DNA of 64,000 bases from Anthopleura xanthogrammica (Eukaryota; Cnidaria; Anthozoa; Actiniaria; Actiniidae), in assembly GCA_964019055.1 (NCBI GenBank), contig OZ025208.1, forward strand, positions 8,686,539-8,750,538, read 5' to 3'. Shown here piece by piece: positions 36,446 through 53,502 of the stretch. The position numbers and the translations under genes are program-made. Under the pieces are notes generated by a model. It made no database searches, had not been told where the DNA came from, and saw only the letters and a program-made list of their open reading frames with translations. The first letter of the stretch is position 1. The number at the start of each line of letters is the position of its first letter.

Positions 36446-37096
36446 GAGAAAGGTCTATTATTCTCAAGTATACGAAGGATTCACCAAAGAGCCTTTCCCC
36501 TAATATGACCTTATATTTCTAAATATATGTTTTAGTTGAAATATGCCTTAAATTATACATAGCTTTTAGCCAGGCTAGACGTTACATCAATGTATGTAAC
36601 ATCTCATGGCATATATGAAACACCATGATACTGGCCATCGGATATTCTGCACGTAGTTTCCGCGTTTCTCACTAAACTTCCAGTAGAAACAAGTTGATCA
36701 TGTTTTTATGTATCTTCAGTGATATTCCATGCACCGGTGAATAGATGTAACAAAGGCTGATAGGAAATCAAAGCCGGAACTGTTATATTTCTGGAAAAAA
36801 ATACAAATGCAAACATAACAGTTTGTTTGATTGTTGTGTATCGGTTCAAGGCTAGTGTCCTTGAGTGGAAAACGTAATATAAGTTGAACATGGCGCCAAC
36901 ATAATAAACATTTATTGTCATCGACAAAAACATTGCCCGAAAATAAAATCGTATTCCCGACAAAGGGGTGGGGAGAAAAAAGTGTTTCGAATGCAAAGAA
37001 AAGTGGTGTGAATCATATTTATTAAGATTATCTTTAAATTTTAATGCCGTAAAACCACTAGAATATCTTATTTATATTGTTTCATAGCAACATTTG

Positions 37097-37440
37097 ACAA
37101 CAGTGTACATAACACCATCTCCTTATTTTCAGTAAGATTCAAGAAAAGGACCTTTTTCTTCCAACATTTCTACTTCATTCTTCATTAGTGTCTGAGCTGT
37201 TTGCATTTTTGAAGACAAATTTACTGAACTGATCACGGGTTGACTGATTGAATAGTGTACATAACACCACCTTCTCATATTAAAGTTCCAGGAAAAAAGG
37301 TTCTTCCAATATTTCTTCTTCATGCTTCATGAATTAGTGCTGGAACCTATGGCACTGGTTAACTAGATCTTTTCCTGCTCAAAAGAAATTGGTCTCTCCT
37401 GAAGACAAGTGTAATCACGGGTTGAATTGAAGATTGAGAC
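37097..37440. repeat. Diverged tandem duplication in the 5' flank of the first zinc-finger paralogue
   Basis: AGTGTACATAACACCA occurs at about 37102 and 37253. Each is followed by similar TTCTTCCAA..TTTCTNCTTCAT text and ends with GATCACGGGTTGA or AATCACGGGTTGA. The second copy runs into the start of the gene at 37445, so it likely covers its promoter or leader. Confidence 0.6.
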
Positions 37441-37444
37441 AACT

Positions 37445-38458
37445 ATGTGCAGTATCAAGACATCAAACGTCTATTTTGTAGACTGGGAAACTACGAGTAA
37501 AGACTTCCTCAAAGGAATCAAGTTCACCACAACACAGAGAGATATCAAAGTCCATGTCTTCTGCAACAAGAAGACACCGAAGACAGACCTACCACCGAAC
37601 TATGAATGGATAGTGATACATCCAACCTTGACATCATCTGCAGAAGCTTCTTGGACAGCACTCATTACTTATGTACTTCATTTTTATACACATCTCTCCT
37701 GTCAGTGCACAGACTCAAAGTGCAAGATATGGCAACATCCACATGTTCATACAAGGTACAAGGCTTATGTTGTTTGTGGTGATGAGGCAAGATATGAGGA
37801 ACTGGAAGCTATACTAAAATACAATAAGATATCCATCAAGACTTTGCATGTTGGTGAGAAGACTTTATTGGATGTTTTCCCATATTCTTGTGGTCGATGT
37901 AAAATTATTTTCAAGACTAAAGCTGAGGCAACAAATCATGATTTGCATCATCATAACTTCTTATGCACAAATCCGCGATGCGAGAAAAGCAAGCGACACA
38001 ATGGCTTCTTTTCGAGAAAAGAACTCGAGGAGCATCTCAAGGGCCAAAGACATTGTGAATTCTGCCCTGATAAGACATACTGCACTGAAAAACAGCTGGA
38101 AGAACACTTGAAGAAAGTCCATAAACAATGTGATTGTCCCTGCGAGGAATTCTTTGAAACCTCTGACGATTACATGGAGCATTTCTATAGCAACCTCCCG
38201 TTGCCATGCCTCGAGGATCCCGCGTGTGAAGAACGCTTTCCAAACATTGAGCACCAAGCATTCCATCACAAGCAGGTCCATGGGTCGACTTATCCATATT
38301 ACTGCATGGCTTGCTATAAGAATAGTTACTTAGTGTGTTGTAAGACTGCAGAGAAACTCTTGGACCATGTCGAGGAAGAAAAGCACAAGGACGAGGAGTT
38401 TTCTTTCGCACAAATTCCAATAGGGATCGCACTAGGTAACACAAACTATAGTAGTTAA
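37445..38458 (+). CDS. PIN/NYN-like domain plus multi-zinc-finger protein, paralogue 1
   Basis: Intronless, 337 residues; the first ATG is at 37445. Residues 1-145 look like a Rossmann/PIN-NYN-type alpha-beta domain: strand NVYFVDWE (D13), strand KVHVFCN, helix near SSAEASWTALI, strand plus acidic turn YVVCGDEARYEEL (D113), and a last strand IKTLHVG. From 149 a string of atypical C2H2-like fingers follows: C149-x2-C152 with His 165-170; C174/C179 with H197; C204-x2-C207 with H221/H226; then C229, C231 and C233; and a distinctive C-terminal pair, LPCLEDPAC..FHHKQVHG and YPYYCMACY..LDHVEEEKH. Three relatives lie at 40263, 59823 and 62681. The nuclease-type fold is my inference from strand order and acidic positions; RNA or nucleic-acid binding would follow from the fingers. 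The function is unknown. Confidence 0.85.
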   Translation: MCSIKTSNVYFVDWETTSKDFLKGIKFTTTQRDIKVHVFCNKKTPKTDLPPNYEWIVIHPTLTSSAEASWTALITYVLHFYTHLSCQCTDSKCKIWQHPHVHTRYKAYVVCGDEARYEELEAILKYNKISIKTLHVGEKTLLDVFPYSCGRCKIIFKTKAEATNHDLHHHNFLCTNPRCEKSKRHNGFFSRKELEEHLKGQRHCEFCPDKTYCTEKQLEEHLKKVHKQCDCPCEEFFETSDDYMEHFYSNLPLPCLEDPACEERFPNIEHQAFHHKQVHGSTYPYYCMACYKNSYLVCCKTAEKLLDHVEEEKHKDEEFSFAQIPIGIALGNTNYSS

Positions 38459-40262
38459 TTTAAAGAGTGTATTGGGAAACTGAATAACATACAACCTAAG
38501 TAGCCGCACCATGTAAACATAAATCAGGGGCGGATCCAAGATTTTGTTCAGGGAGGGGTGCAGGGCACAAAGTCAGCCCAGGGAGGGGTGCAACCCTCAG
38601 AATCAAAGATAGAAAACATCATTTCGTATAGGTATCTTCAAAATAGGGGGACAAAGTTGCTCCGAGGGGGATGCGCGCCCCCTGCACCCCCCCCCCCCCC
38701 CCTGGATCGACCCCAGTAAAAAGATCGGTGAACAGTAACCTTTACATGTACCTGAAATACCGTACCTTCGCTATTCTATTACGTAGTCTGCAGTAAAGAG
38801 CGCAAACTACCCGAAAAGGGAGAATTGACGAACAAACAAACGGAGCGCATCGATCTTAATTAAAAAAGATGAAAATAATAATTAAGAAATGCACAGAATT
38901 GTGAACAAAGCTGACACTGGTATTCAGTTTCGGAATTCAAAATCGATGAAAAGCTATGCACTGTTTAAGCATGAATAGGAGAAGCAGATACCATCGACAG
39001 TTTTTGATCAAAAATATTTCAACCAGAAGCAGATGCATGCATTACATCGCGCATGCATGGATACTACAATACTAAGTTGTGTTGAAGTTTTATAGAGTCA
39101 TAAATCTTTTCATCAGTCTTTGACCAATACATGTTATTTAATAATGTATTTTTTATTTTAAAATCTTACTTTAAAAAAAAGGATTTTCCAAACCGAAAAT
39201 TCCCTCAAAAGATTTCGCTCAGTAGTGAAAAGAAGACGTACTATTTCTTGTGCGGAGTAAGGAGTATAGGAATTTTTTCATGTAATGATAAATGTTTTAC
39301 AATTTTACTATTTTTAGCTTAGATACTTTATCATGATGGCACATAACACTTGTGGTCATACCTAGAATCCCACAAAAACCACAACAAACAATACCTTACT
39401 CGAAAACCCTGCCCCTGCACGTACGTACGCCAAGGTAGGGACGATTAAGATAATTTCAAAAGAAAGTTTAAGCTGCCTAAAATGGTTTATGAAAAAATTG
39501 CTCGTTTTCGAAAAATATCGTCCAGCCTCGCATACATTATTGCTTCTTTCAGTATATATATATTTTTTATATGATATATTTTTAAAGATATTGAACACTG
39601 TAAAACGGCATCAGCTGTAACTTGAGCATTCTTCCTTGCGCTGCCGAGACAAGTATCATGAAGATTGCCATTCCTACCCTGCGAGCAGAGGTTATTTTTC
39701 TTCCCCAACGGAGGGCAGAAAACTGAAGACCTCTGCAAGCAAGGTAGGATTGTTCTACAGTAAAACTTATTTTTTGAAAAGTCTCATGCAAAAGTTCCAA
39801 TTGCTCGAGTAAAATGTCGATTATTTTTACCCTTGGAGAGAAAGTTTTACAAGTCTAATAAGTTACAGTGAAAGTTTTGAAGATGGGACTTTTGCAACGT
39901 TGTAGGCAAGTTTCATCTGAAAGGTTCATTGTCACCAGCCTCTTTATGTACAGATATAGATGCAAATGTACTCTCTTCATACTTATGTACAATAAACTAT
40001 TATACTTTTCATTTGATGTGGTACAAGATAATGAACAATAAACTACAAGCGATTGCCAATCATTAACGTGACAACCTAGCTATGTCACGCAGCTGTCCAA
40101 TGTTTGGAAAAGGGATTATTCTTTGACAGTAAACTATGAACATAGCAACATGTGTTAATTAATAACCACAAGACTACATGCTGAGGGCGCCGGGCACATT
40201 TGGCTTGCTCGGTCTGCTCGCCAAGAATTTTGCTCACACAAAATTGGGAAAGTTAGTGGAAA
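38459..40262. other. Intergenic between zinc-finger paralogues 1 and 2
   Basis: A degenerate GGGGCGGATCCAAG..CCCCCTGGATCGACCCC element lies at about 38526-38715. The remainder is AT-rich with no recognised exon, and I see no decayed extra paralogue. Confidence 0.5.
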
Positions 40263-41195
40263 ATGCGACAGAGGTATTACTTTCTAGATTGGAATTCTAA
40301 CGGAGAAAAGTTCTTGGAGAATGTAACTCTGACTCCTCAAGTTCAGTACAACGTGCAGATTTATATTGTTTACAGTAGCAAAGAAATTCCGGCAAAGCTT
40401 CTTCCTCAGTTTCGATCTCTTCATGTCCCTAGGAATGCTGTACTAATAGCACTCAAAGATGCCAAATGGGAACGAGTGGCACGTTGTTTAACTTGGCAAA
40501 ATCCTAGATGCAGCATTGTGGAAGAAAAAGATGTAGTCTTGGTTTCCACAGAGCCCAGAGAATGTTTTGACAAATTAATGGACCTCCTGACCTCAAAAGA
40601 GGTTGATTACAAACTTATACATTTGCAAAATGTTCATATTTTAGATGAGTTTTCCCACAAGTGTATCAAATGCCGGATGATCTTTGCCACGAAGAAAGGC
40701 TTGAAAAAACACGACGATAAATTTTGTGGCTATTTCGAAGAATGTTTGACAAGTTCCGGTAAACATAAAGTTGGGTTCAACAAGACTGCGAGAAAAGTTA
40801 AGGAGGCTAAAGAGTGCGTGTCGTGCTTGAATAACTGCGTCCTGACGTACTGTCCCCATAGAGACAGAGCAAAAGACATGGCCAAGATACAAAAGACAAG
40901 GTACGTTGGCAAAACCCATGATTGTGAGAGTACGTACGATTCTGTTAACTATACGTCCCACTTTCTCTATGGCTACGAAAAGTTGCCATGTCTGGCAGTC
41001 TCTGGCTGTTCTAGGTCGTTTTCATCTTTGCAGGACCAAGCACACCATCACGTTACAGAGCACGGCTGCCTGAGACCTTACTTTTGCATTGTATGCTACA
41101 GGATGTTGAAGACAATAAACTTTGAAACGGAAGCCGAGTTGCTTTTTCATGGAAGACTCAAGAGCCACTGTGAAGCAGAATTTTGTTTTGCATAG
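40263..41195 (+). CDS. PIN/NYN-like domain plus zinc-finger protein, paralogue 2
   Basis: Intronless, 310 residues, starting MRQRYYFLDWN (D9). The alpha-beta domain keeps the strand order of paralogue 1 (VQIYIVYSS, VVLVSTEP), but the acidic turn GDEA is replaced by STEP and the helix reads KDAKWER. The first finger is clear (CIKCRMIFATKKGLKKHDD). The middle is degenerate: Cys and His are scattered (ECVSCLNNCVLTYCPHR) instead of forming the regular fingers of paralogues 1, 3 and 4. The C-terminal pair is well kept (LPCLAVSGC..HHHVTEHG, PYFCIVCYR). It runs in the same direction as paralogue 1, 1.8 kb downstream. Sequence is intact but more diverged, so it may have changed or lost activity. Confidence 0.82.
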   Translation: MRQRYYFLDWNSNGEKFLENVTLTPQVQYNVQIYIVYSSKEIPAKLLPQFRSLHVPRNAVLIALKDAKWERVARCLTWQNPRCSIVEEKDVVLVSTEPRECFDKLMDLLTSKEVDYKLIHLQNVHILDEFSHKCIKCRMIFATKKGLKKHDDKFCGYFEECLTSSGKHKVGFNKTARKVKEAKECVSCLNNCVLTYCPHRDRAKDMAKIQKTRYVGKTHDCESTYDSVNYTSHFLYGYEKLPCLAVSGCSRSFSSLQDQAHHHVTEHGCLRPYFCIVCYRMLKTINFETEAELLFHGRLKSHCEAEFCFA

Positions 41196-43889
41196 CGATG
41201 CACCTGCCTCTTAGTCTCTAAGGTTCTTTAAGACTCGTTTATTGTGAAGAAGGGTGAGATCAAAACGTTACAAAACAGGTGTAGCACAAATGATGTTAAA
41301 ACAACACACAATGCATTCTCAACGAGAGCTTGGTTGGTATTCAAAGTTACGTATCTCGTTTCCAATCTGACATGAACATGATCAAGAACAAGAGTTCAAT
41401 ATCTGCAGAAATCCATTAGGCTTAAGTCAAGGACTTGTTTAAAATAAGTAAAGCAGTATTATATGAATGTAAGATAAAGTTTCGTCAAAAAATGTTCTCG
41501 AGCTTAATGAAAGACGTTTCAGACAAAGTTAATCGACATTCAAACTAGCTGTTTTTAGTAACAGGGTCATTACAAACAAGTGTTCACTACTCTATTATCT
41601 TTTATTAAAATGAATTTTCCAACAACTGAATGTATGTAAGACATTAATTTTTTTTGCATGCGGGGAAAATTTCCTGAATCGCTTACTTTTGTTCGCGGGT
41701 AAAAGAAGTTGTTTATCAAGCTCCCCAAAAAATTATAACCAGGAAGTATTGAACCACGAAAAAAGGTACACTTGTTAGAACATTTGGTTCAGTATGAGCA
41801 GGAGACGGACAAAATCCATAGGAATCTAGTTACGTGATAATGGCAAGTAACGCTATTTTACTTTTTGATTTGCAAGCATTGTTTTATAAAGCACATCCAT
41901 CGAAGGAATGTGAAGTGAATTCGCAGAGCTGACGGTAAACATATGGCTACAAATACAGTTTCCATGGTATTTTTGACGAAAGTGAAAGCCCTCAATATCG
42001 GGAAACGACTTGTTGATGTTTCAAGTGGAGCAACGAACAATTTTTCTCGTCTTTTAGTATAGTTTTTAAAACGTTTTTTTATTTGTTTCCCGACGAAAAA
42101 TATTTTTCTGGTAGTGGAAGATATTCTTCAAGGACAATTGGAATGGTAACTGCGAAAGTGATACGTTGACTGTTGTTTGTACAAACATTAAAAATTATAT
42201 TTTTATATTAAAAATAGAAAACGCAGATAGACCCACAGACAATATCAATGAACGACGTGCATTGAAAATTTCAGTAGCCTGTCTTGACCGACCACCCCAC
42301 TAGTAAGAGTACTCTGAGTGGCAGAATTGACCTTAACTTTTGAAGATCAGTTACTATGACTACAAAATTTCCCTCAAAGTTTTTGTGAGAAAAAAATAAA
42401 TCTAAAGATTGAACGTAGTGGCTAACAGAGGCTTAAGCGAGGAATACAATACAAAGTATTCATATATTTTAAACAGTAACAGTTTAGTAAACGTTTGGCA
42501 AAATAATTTTCACACTTTTATCAATTTGTCCTTTCCACTGTCATAAAAATAAACTTATAGCATTAAACAACTTCATAAAACTTTCTACTTACATTTTATT
42601 TTCTAGTAGATACCCCTTTCACGTGACGTCAAAGCAGCTCAATTTGGAAGACAAAACAAAATAATTTCAATCTCCTAAGAATTGGAACCAATTGTCTTGT
42701 CCTCTAAATTGAGCTGCATTCCGACGTGCTGAATTGGGCCTATTGGATTTATTTCACATTTGACTTCAAAAAATGGATTTCGTATGAATGAGACATCTAC
42801 AGGAAACTCGCTATCCCACAAATATCCCTTTGGGCTATCATCTTTAATGATAAAATGAAATCAGGTAAATCTATACCTGGATTTTGTATTTGCGCTGAAG
42901 CAGTTACTCAAGACAAGCAGCCTTGCGGCGTAAGGACTATGGGCTTGCTGCAATGCTGTCTCACTTAAATAAAATCCATTTTATACACTCATAGACCCTC
43001 GGCAGAATTAGAGCTAGTTCTACACTAGGCAACGTTCACTGAAACCTGTCTTGCAATTTTGTTGGGCGTTAGACATAAGTGCATTTCAGCTGCGCCAAGT
43101 TCCAACAGAATTGCAAGATGTAGTAGGACTCAATTTTCAGGACGAAAAACTGAATTTCGCATAACGGAAGATTAAAATCATTTGGTCGGTACTTCGATTT
43201 GAGCTGCACCCAGAACTTAAAAGGGGTCTACAGGCCAAGACTCCTTTTCTTTTACAAATGCTAAAAGGGCAGACAAAAACAAAGTAGAATGCTCTCATGA
43301 TCGTCGTATGGATCGCATTAGCTTGTATTTAATGTGAAAAGTATCTTGTGATCACAGAGCTCATTTTAAGTTTCTCAGGGCCTATGAACCCTGGTATACC
43401 ACAAGGAAAAGAATGGCTTGTCCAAGAAGAGCAAAGACTGCCAAATAAATTGCATCCAGAAAATGAAAGATGATTGTAGTTCATTATTCCAATGGTTTGC
43501 GAGGACAAAAAGAAATACGGTCCTGGGAAACAAAAGAACGGAGTCCAAAGCACCTCTAACGAAAACGTCAGTGCATTCAAGTGTCAGACTTGATAGTGAG
43601 CTTCTTCTTGCGTCTTCTCTGGTTAATGAAAGGCCATTATTTTTCGCATGAGGAGACGAATGAATGAATTTTTCGCTGCCTATCATCAAGTATTTCAAAA
43701 GAAAAGAAGTATCGGGAAGCGAGTGGCTAGACTACCAAGGATTTTCGTACATTGAATATTTAATTTTAAAATAAGTCTACTAATTCAGTGATTAATCAAA
43801 TCAAGATGAATAGGTTTTAAGACAAAGATTGATAGATAGAGAGACTTCATAGAACATTAAAACAACTATACATGACCTATCTAGTTGTA
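41196..43889. other. Intergenic between zinc-finger paralogue 2 and macroH2A
   Basis: AT-rich. Holds MITE-like elements at 42606-42742 and about 43000-43215 (TAGACCC..GGGGTCTA ends). No exon recognised. Confidence 0.5.
42606..42742. mobile_element. MITE-like element, ACGTGACGTCAAAGCAGCTC family
   Basis: Same inner arms as 23877-24010: GTGACGTCAAAGCAGCTCAA and AAATTGAGCTGCATTCCGAC. Confidence 0.75.
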
Positions 43890-50570
<6,681 letters not shown>

Positions 50571-50716
50571 TTTGATTGTAGCTTCGATCAGACGTACAGC
50601 CAAGTGAAGAAATATACTAGCCGCTATTATGGATCGCTGTGTTGTTGCTGTCAATCAATGTCGCCTTGTCCAATCAGAGCGTGGCTAAGCGTTCTTCTCC
50701 ACGCCTAATATGGAAC
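50571..50716. promoter_or_regulatory. Divergent (bidirectional) promoter, macroH2A / microprotein gene
   Basis: Start codons at 50570 (-) and 50717 (+) are only 146 bp apart, so both 5' UTRs and core promoters must share this interval. A CCAAT box on + sits at about 50670 (GTCCAATCAGAG). The segment is less AT-rich than its surroundings. Confidence 0.6.
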
Positions 50717-52289
50717 ATGGCGTCTGTTCTTCCGCGTGGCCCTGCTTCGATTTTAGTTACTGGGCATTCTTTGAAGGCTCAAAAATCAGGTTTTCACGAC
50801 ATTATGATCAGCCACTCCATATATGAAGCCCTGAATGTCATTAGTTCTAAGTATATGAAAATTAATCAAAAGTCGGTACGTTATTATTGTTTCCAAGAGC
50901 GTTTTGATTTATATTGCTTGCTTGGGTTTCCTGTGTTAGAAACAGGGAGTGTTCATATATATACAACGAAAAAGAGTCTCTTGACTCTTATTTTTTAGTC
51001 ACAACAAAAGTTTTCGTGCTAATGTAGGAAATATAAAATTATCAATCTTTTCAAAATTACAATCAAAAAAATATTATTTTCAATACATGGTGATGAATAT
51101 GAAAATCAGAATAATAAAGATAGTGACAATCATAAAAATAATTGATTACAAGCATATCTGTCTTTACAATTTTTACTACTTGCAGGAAAGTTAATTACAA
51201 AATAATGCCTAGCTCCTCTTGAATAATATCAATAAATTCATATAATTTTTACAAAATGTATATTTTAACAAATAATAGTAATAATAATAATAACAACAAT
51301 GATAATAAAAAATGCTTTCCGACAATAATAATAACTTTATTTCTATTAGTGCTTTATACAATGAATGAATAATAAATATCTAAACAAAGCAATGTAAGTA
51401 AAATATAAAAATCTTGCCAATGTCAATCTTACATGATAATATTACTGTAACCCCACCCCTCTAAGATCTAGAGCTCTTGCTTCTTGGATAAACTATTAGG
51501 GTCATCATGAGTCTAAATTGATTTTTCCTTTTTCTATTTGTATATTTTAGTGTTATTGTTATTCAAATTTTGCTGGAGAATTTTTGGGTTGGGTTAAGAT
51601 TTCTTATATTGGGGCTGTGACAGGACAGTTGTAGGTGATTAAAACCTAATAGGGGATTAAAAGTGTCCTATTGTATTTTCACCTGCCTTTGTGCAAATCT
51701 TTACAAAAAAGGAAAATATGTTCCAAAAAATTTCTAGTAAGGAAATATATAAAAAGGAATTTTTAAAGCAACCACCCCCTCAGGGAATTGTTACTCAGCT
51801 GCTAAACGAGGTTGCCCGCTTATTGGAGGTATGAATTACTGCAAGACCCTCTTTAGGACTTTTGTAACTGGTGGCTAAATAAAGGTAGGCCACTTCAAAT
51901 ATTATAGGGGGCCGCCTTTAAATGGAAGCGTACACGTCCTACTGTATATATGAGCAGGGGCGTGGCTAACACTTAGGTCATGAGGGTAATGCACCATTTT
52001 CCTACCATATCCACATGAATTCTGCATTAATTAAATTTCAATGCCAAGATGAACATTTGGGGGGGGGGGGGTAGCCGCCCCCTCACCCTCCCTCACTACA
52101 ACACTGTATATAAGCAAAAAAAAAAATTCCTATGAGAGCAGCAAACATGCATATCCTCGTTAAAATGTAAAATACTAAATAAAATTACAGAGGTTTTTTT
52201 TTCTTCAGGATTGTGATGTGTGTGTGCATACATATGCTGAAGGTTGGAGGGTCAGAGAGGAGGTGGTAGACAAGCACTTTTGCATATAA
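50717..52289 (+). CDS. Two-exon gene for a 79-residue protein, family not recognised
   Basis: Exon 1 is 50717-50875 (53 codons, starting MASVLPRGPASILVTGHSLK) and ends at donor GTACGT in phase 0. Exon 2, 52209-52289, follows a long pyrimidine tract (TTTTTTTTTCTTCAG), starts DCDVCVHTYAEGW and ends DKHFCI-stop; an AATAAA signal lies at 52330. The acidic-basic exon 2 has four Cys over the whole C-terminus (CDVC and a late FC). No signal peptide or membrane helix is seen. Exon size, phase, splice sites and the poly(A) signal agree, so I think the gene is real, but I do not know its function. It runs divergent from macroH2A and converges with the next gene. Confidence 0.55.
51000..52208. other. 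Intron of the 79-residue protein gene
   Basis: AT-rich with a G-run-bearing repeat at about 51955-52105 (GGGGCGTGGCTAA and GGGGGTAGCCGCCCCC). No other exon seen. Confidence 0.5.
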
Positions 52290-52570
52290 GTATTTTGGCA
52301 GAAATTTACAAATAACTATATTAACAACCAATAAAATCTCCTGAGCTTTTAATTCACTATTCGTTGTTTGTATTCAATTGTTACACCCCTCTTCATAAAA
52401 AAAAATTAAAACAAATTCCTCCCCACCACTCCCCACCACTGCCCCCCAAATTGAATTTAAAATTCTCTATCAATCAATCAATCAATTAATCTTTATTAGG
52501 GTTATTATTTTATTATACTTCCTTTCATTGAATCTTAATTGTAAGAAAGCTAGCTTTATATTTGTGCACC

Positions 52571-53502
52571 TCACCTTAGCACTGAAAAACTCTGCATTGA
52601 TCCTGCTGCTTCATGCTGCCTTAGGACCCTGTAATATGAAACCATAAAAACTTTTGATTTTAGGAAGTAGGGCCTATGCTACGTCTACCCAGCCTATCAA
52701 AAATTTAAGTAACAAAGCTAAGACATTTGACCATATTGTGTGGTTCCAAAAAATATCCATACCCCGCTATAAGGAAATTTGAAAAAGAAACCCCCCACCC
52801 ATCTGGAATTTCAAATTTTCTTCCATACAAACCTTGTAAATTTTGTTTTTTCTCTGACCCCCTACCTCCTGGGAATTTCTGATTTCATACCTGGTGGGGT
52901 ATGGATATTTCTTGGAACCACACATTAACCTGAGTTATCAGACCATTGGGAGAAAGAGAGGAGACACTTTCCGAGGGGCAATATGTCTCATGCCTTATGT
53001 ATAGATCTAAAAGACTTTCTATGAAAATCATTCTTAAAATCAGGCCAAAATAAAAAAAGGATAGTCAAGGGAATTAAAAAATGTTTGAAAAAGTATTGCC
53101 ACCTTCCCTCCCTCTTTGTTGTTGTTGCTGCTGCTGTTTGGATAAAAACTTATGGCCAGTCCTGTTCCAGAAAGGCAGAAAAAAGCTAGTGTGTTGGAAG
53201 TCCAAATTTTAGCTTTATCTCAGTTAAAATCGCTTCTTATAGCTAGAGTATCTCACTCGTAAATCGAGTGACCAAAACTTGACAGACCTGACCATGAAGA
53301 CAACATTATCGTCATGAATCAAAAATACATTTGCAGATCAGTCCTAATATCCCCTCCCCCCTGAGAAAGAAAGACCCTGAATTTGTATTTACCTGTCAGC
53401 CTCATTTTCAGAAGAAGTTAACTGATATTCACCATTATATTGAACACAATCCGGTTTAAGATCCAAGAAAGCTGACATTATTTCTTCTCTCACATCCGCC
53501 AT
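52571..53502 (-). CDS. Two-exon gene for a 55-residue microprotein, family not recognised
   Basis: Exon 1, 53502-53393, reads MADVREEIMSAFLDLKPDCV on to SSENEAD and ends at GTAAAT in phase 2. Exon 2, 52628-52571, follows ATATTACAG, completes the Arg codon and ends SMQSFSVLR-stop. An AATAAA signal on the minus strand lies at about 52497. The product is small and acidic, has no signal peptide, and is likely cytosolic or nuclear. It is convergent with the 79-residue gene; the two poly(A) signals are about 160 bp apart. I recognise no family, and alternative downstream exons are possible. Confidence 0.5.

Larger units (their letters stand above)
34662..37444. other. Intergenic; satellite, foldback and duplicated leader DNA
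   Basis: Contains the GGAT satellite (35394-35728), a hairpin (36328-36445) and the duplicated 5' flank of the next gene. The open frame at 36706-36996 (-) shows nothing recognisable. Confidence 0.5.

Noticed and set aside
37961..38444. Minus-strand frames opposite zinc-finger paralogue 1
   Set aside because: Antisense shadows; the + frame carries the conserved Cys/His pattern shared with three relatives.
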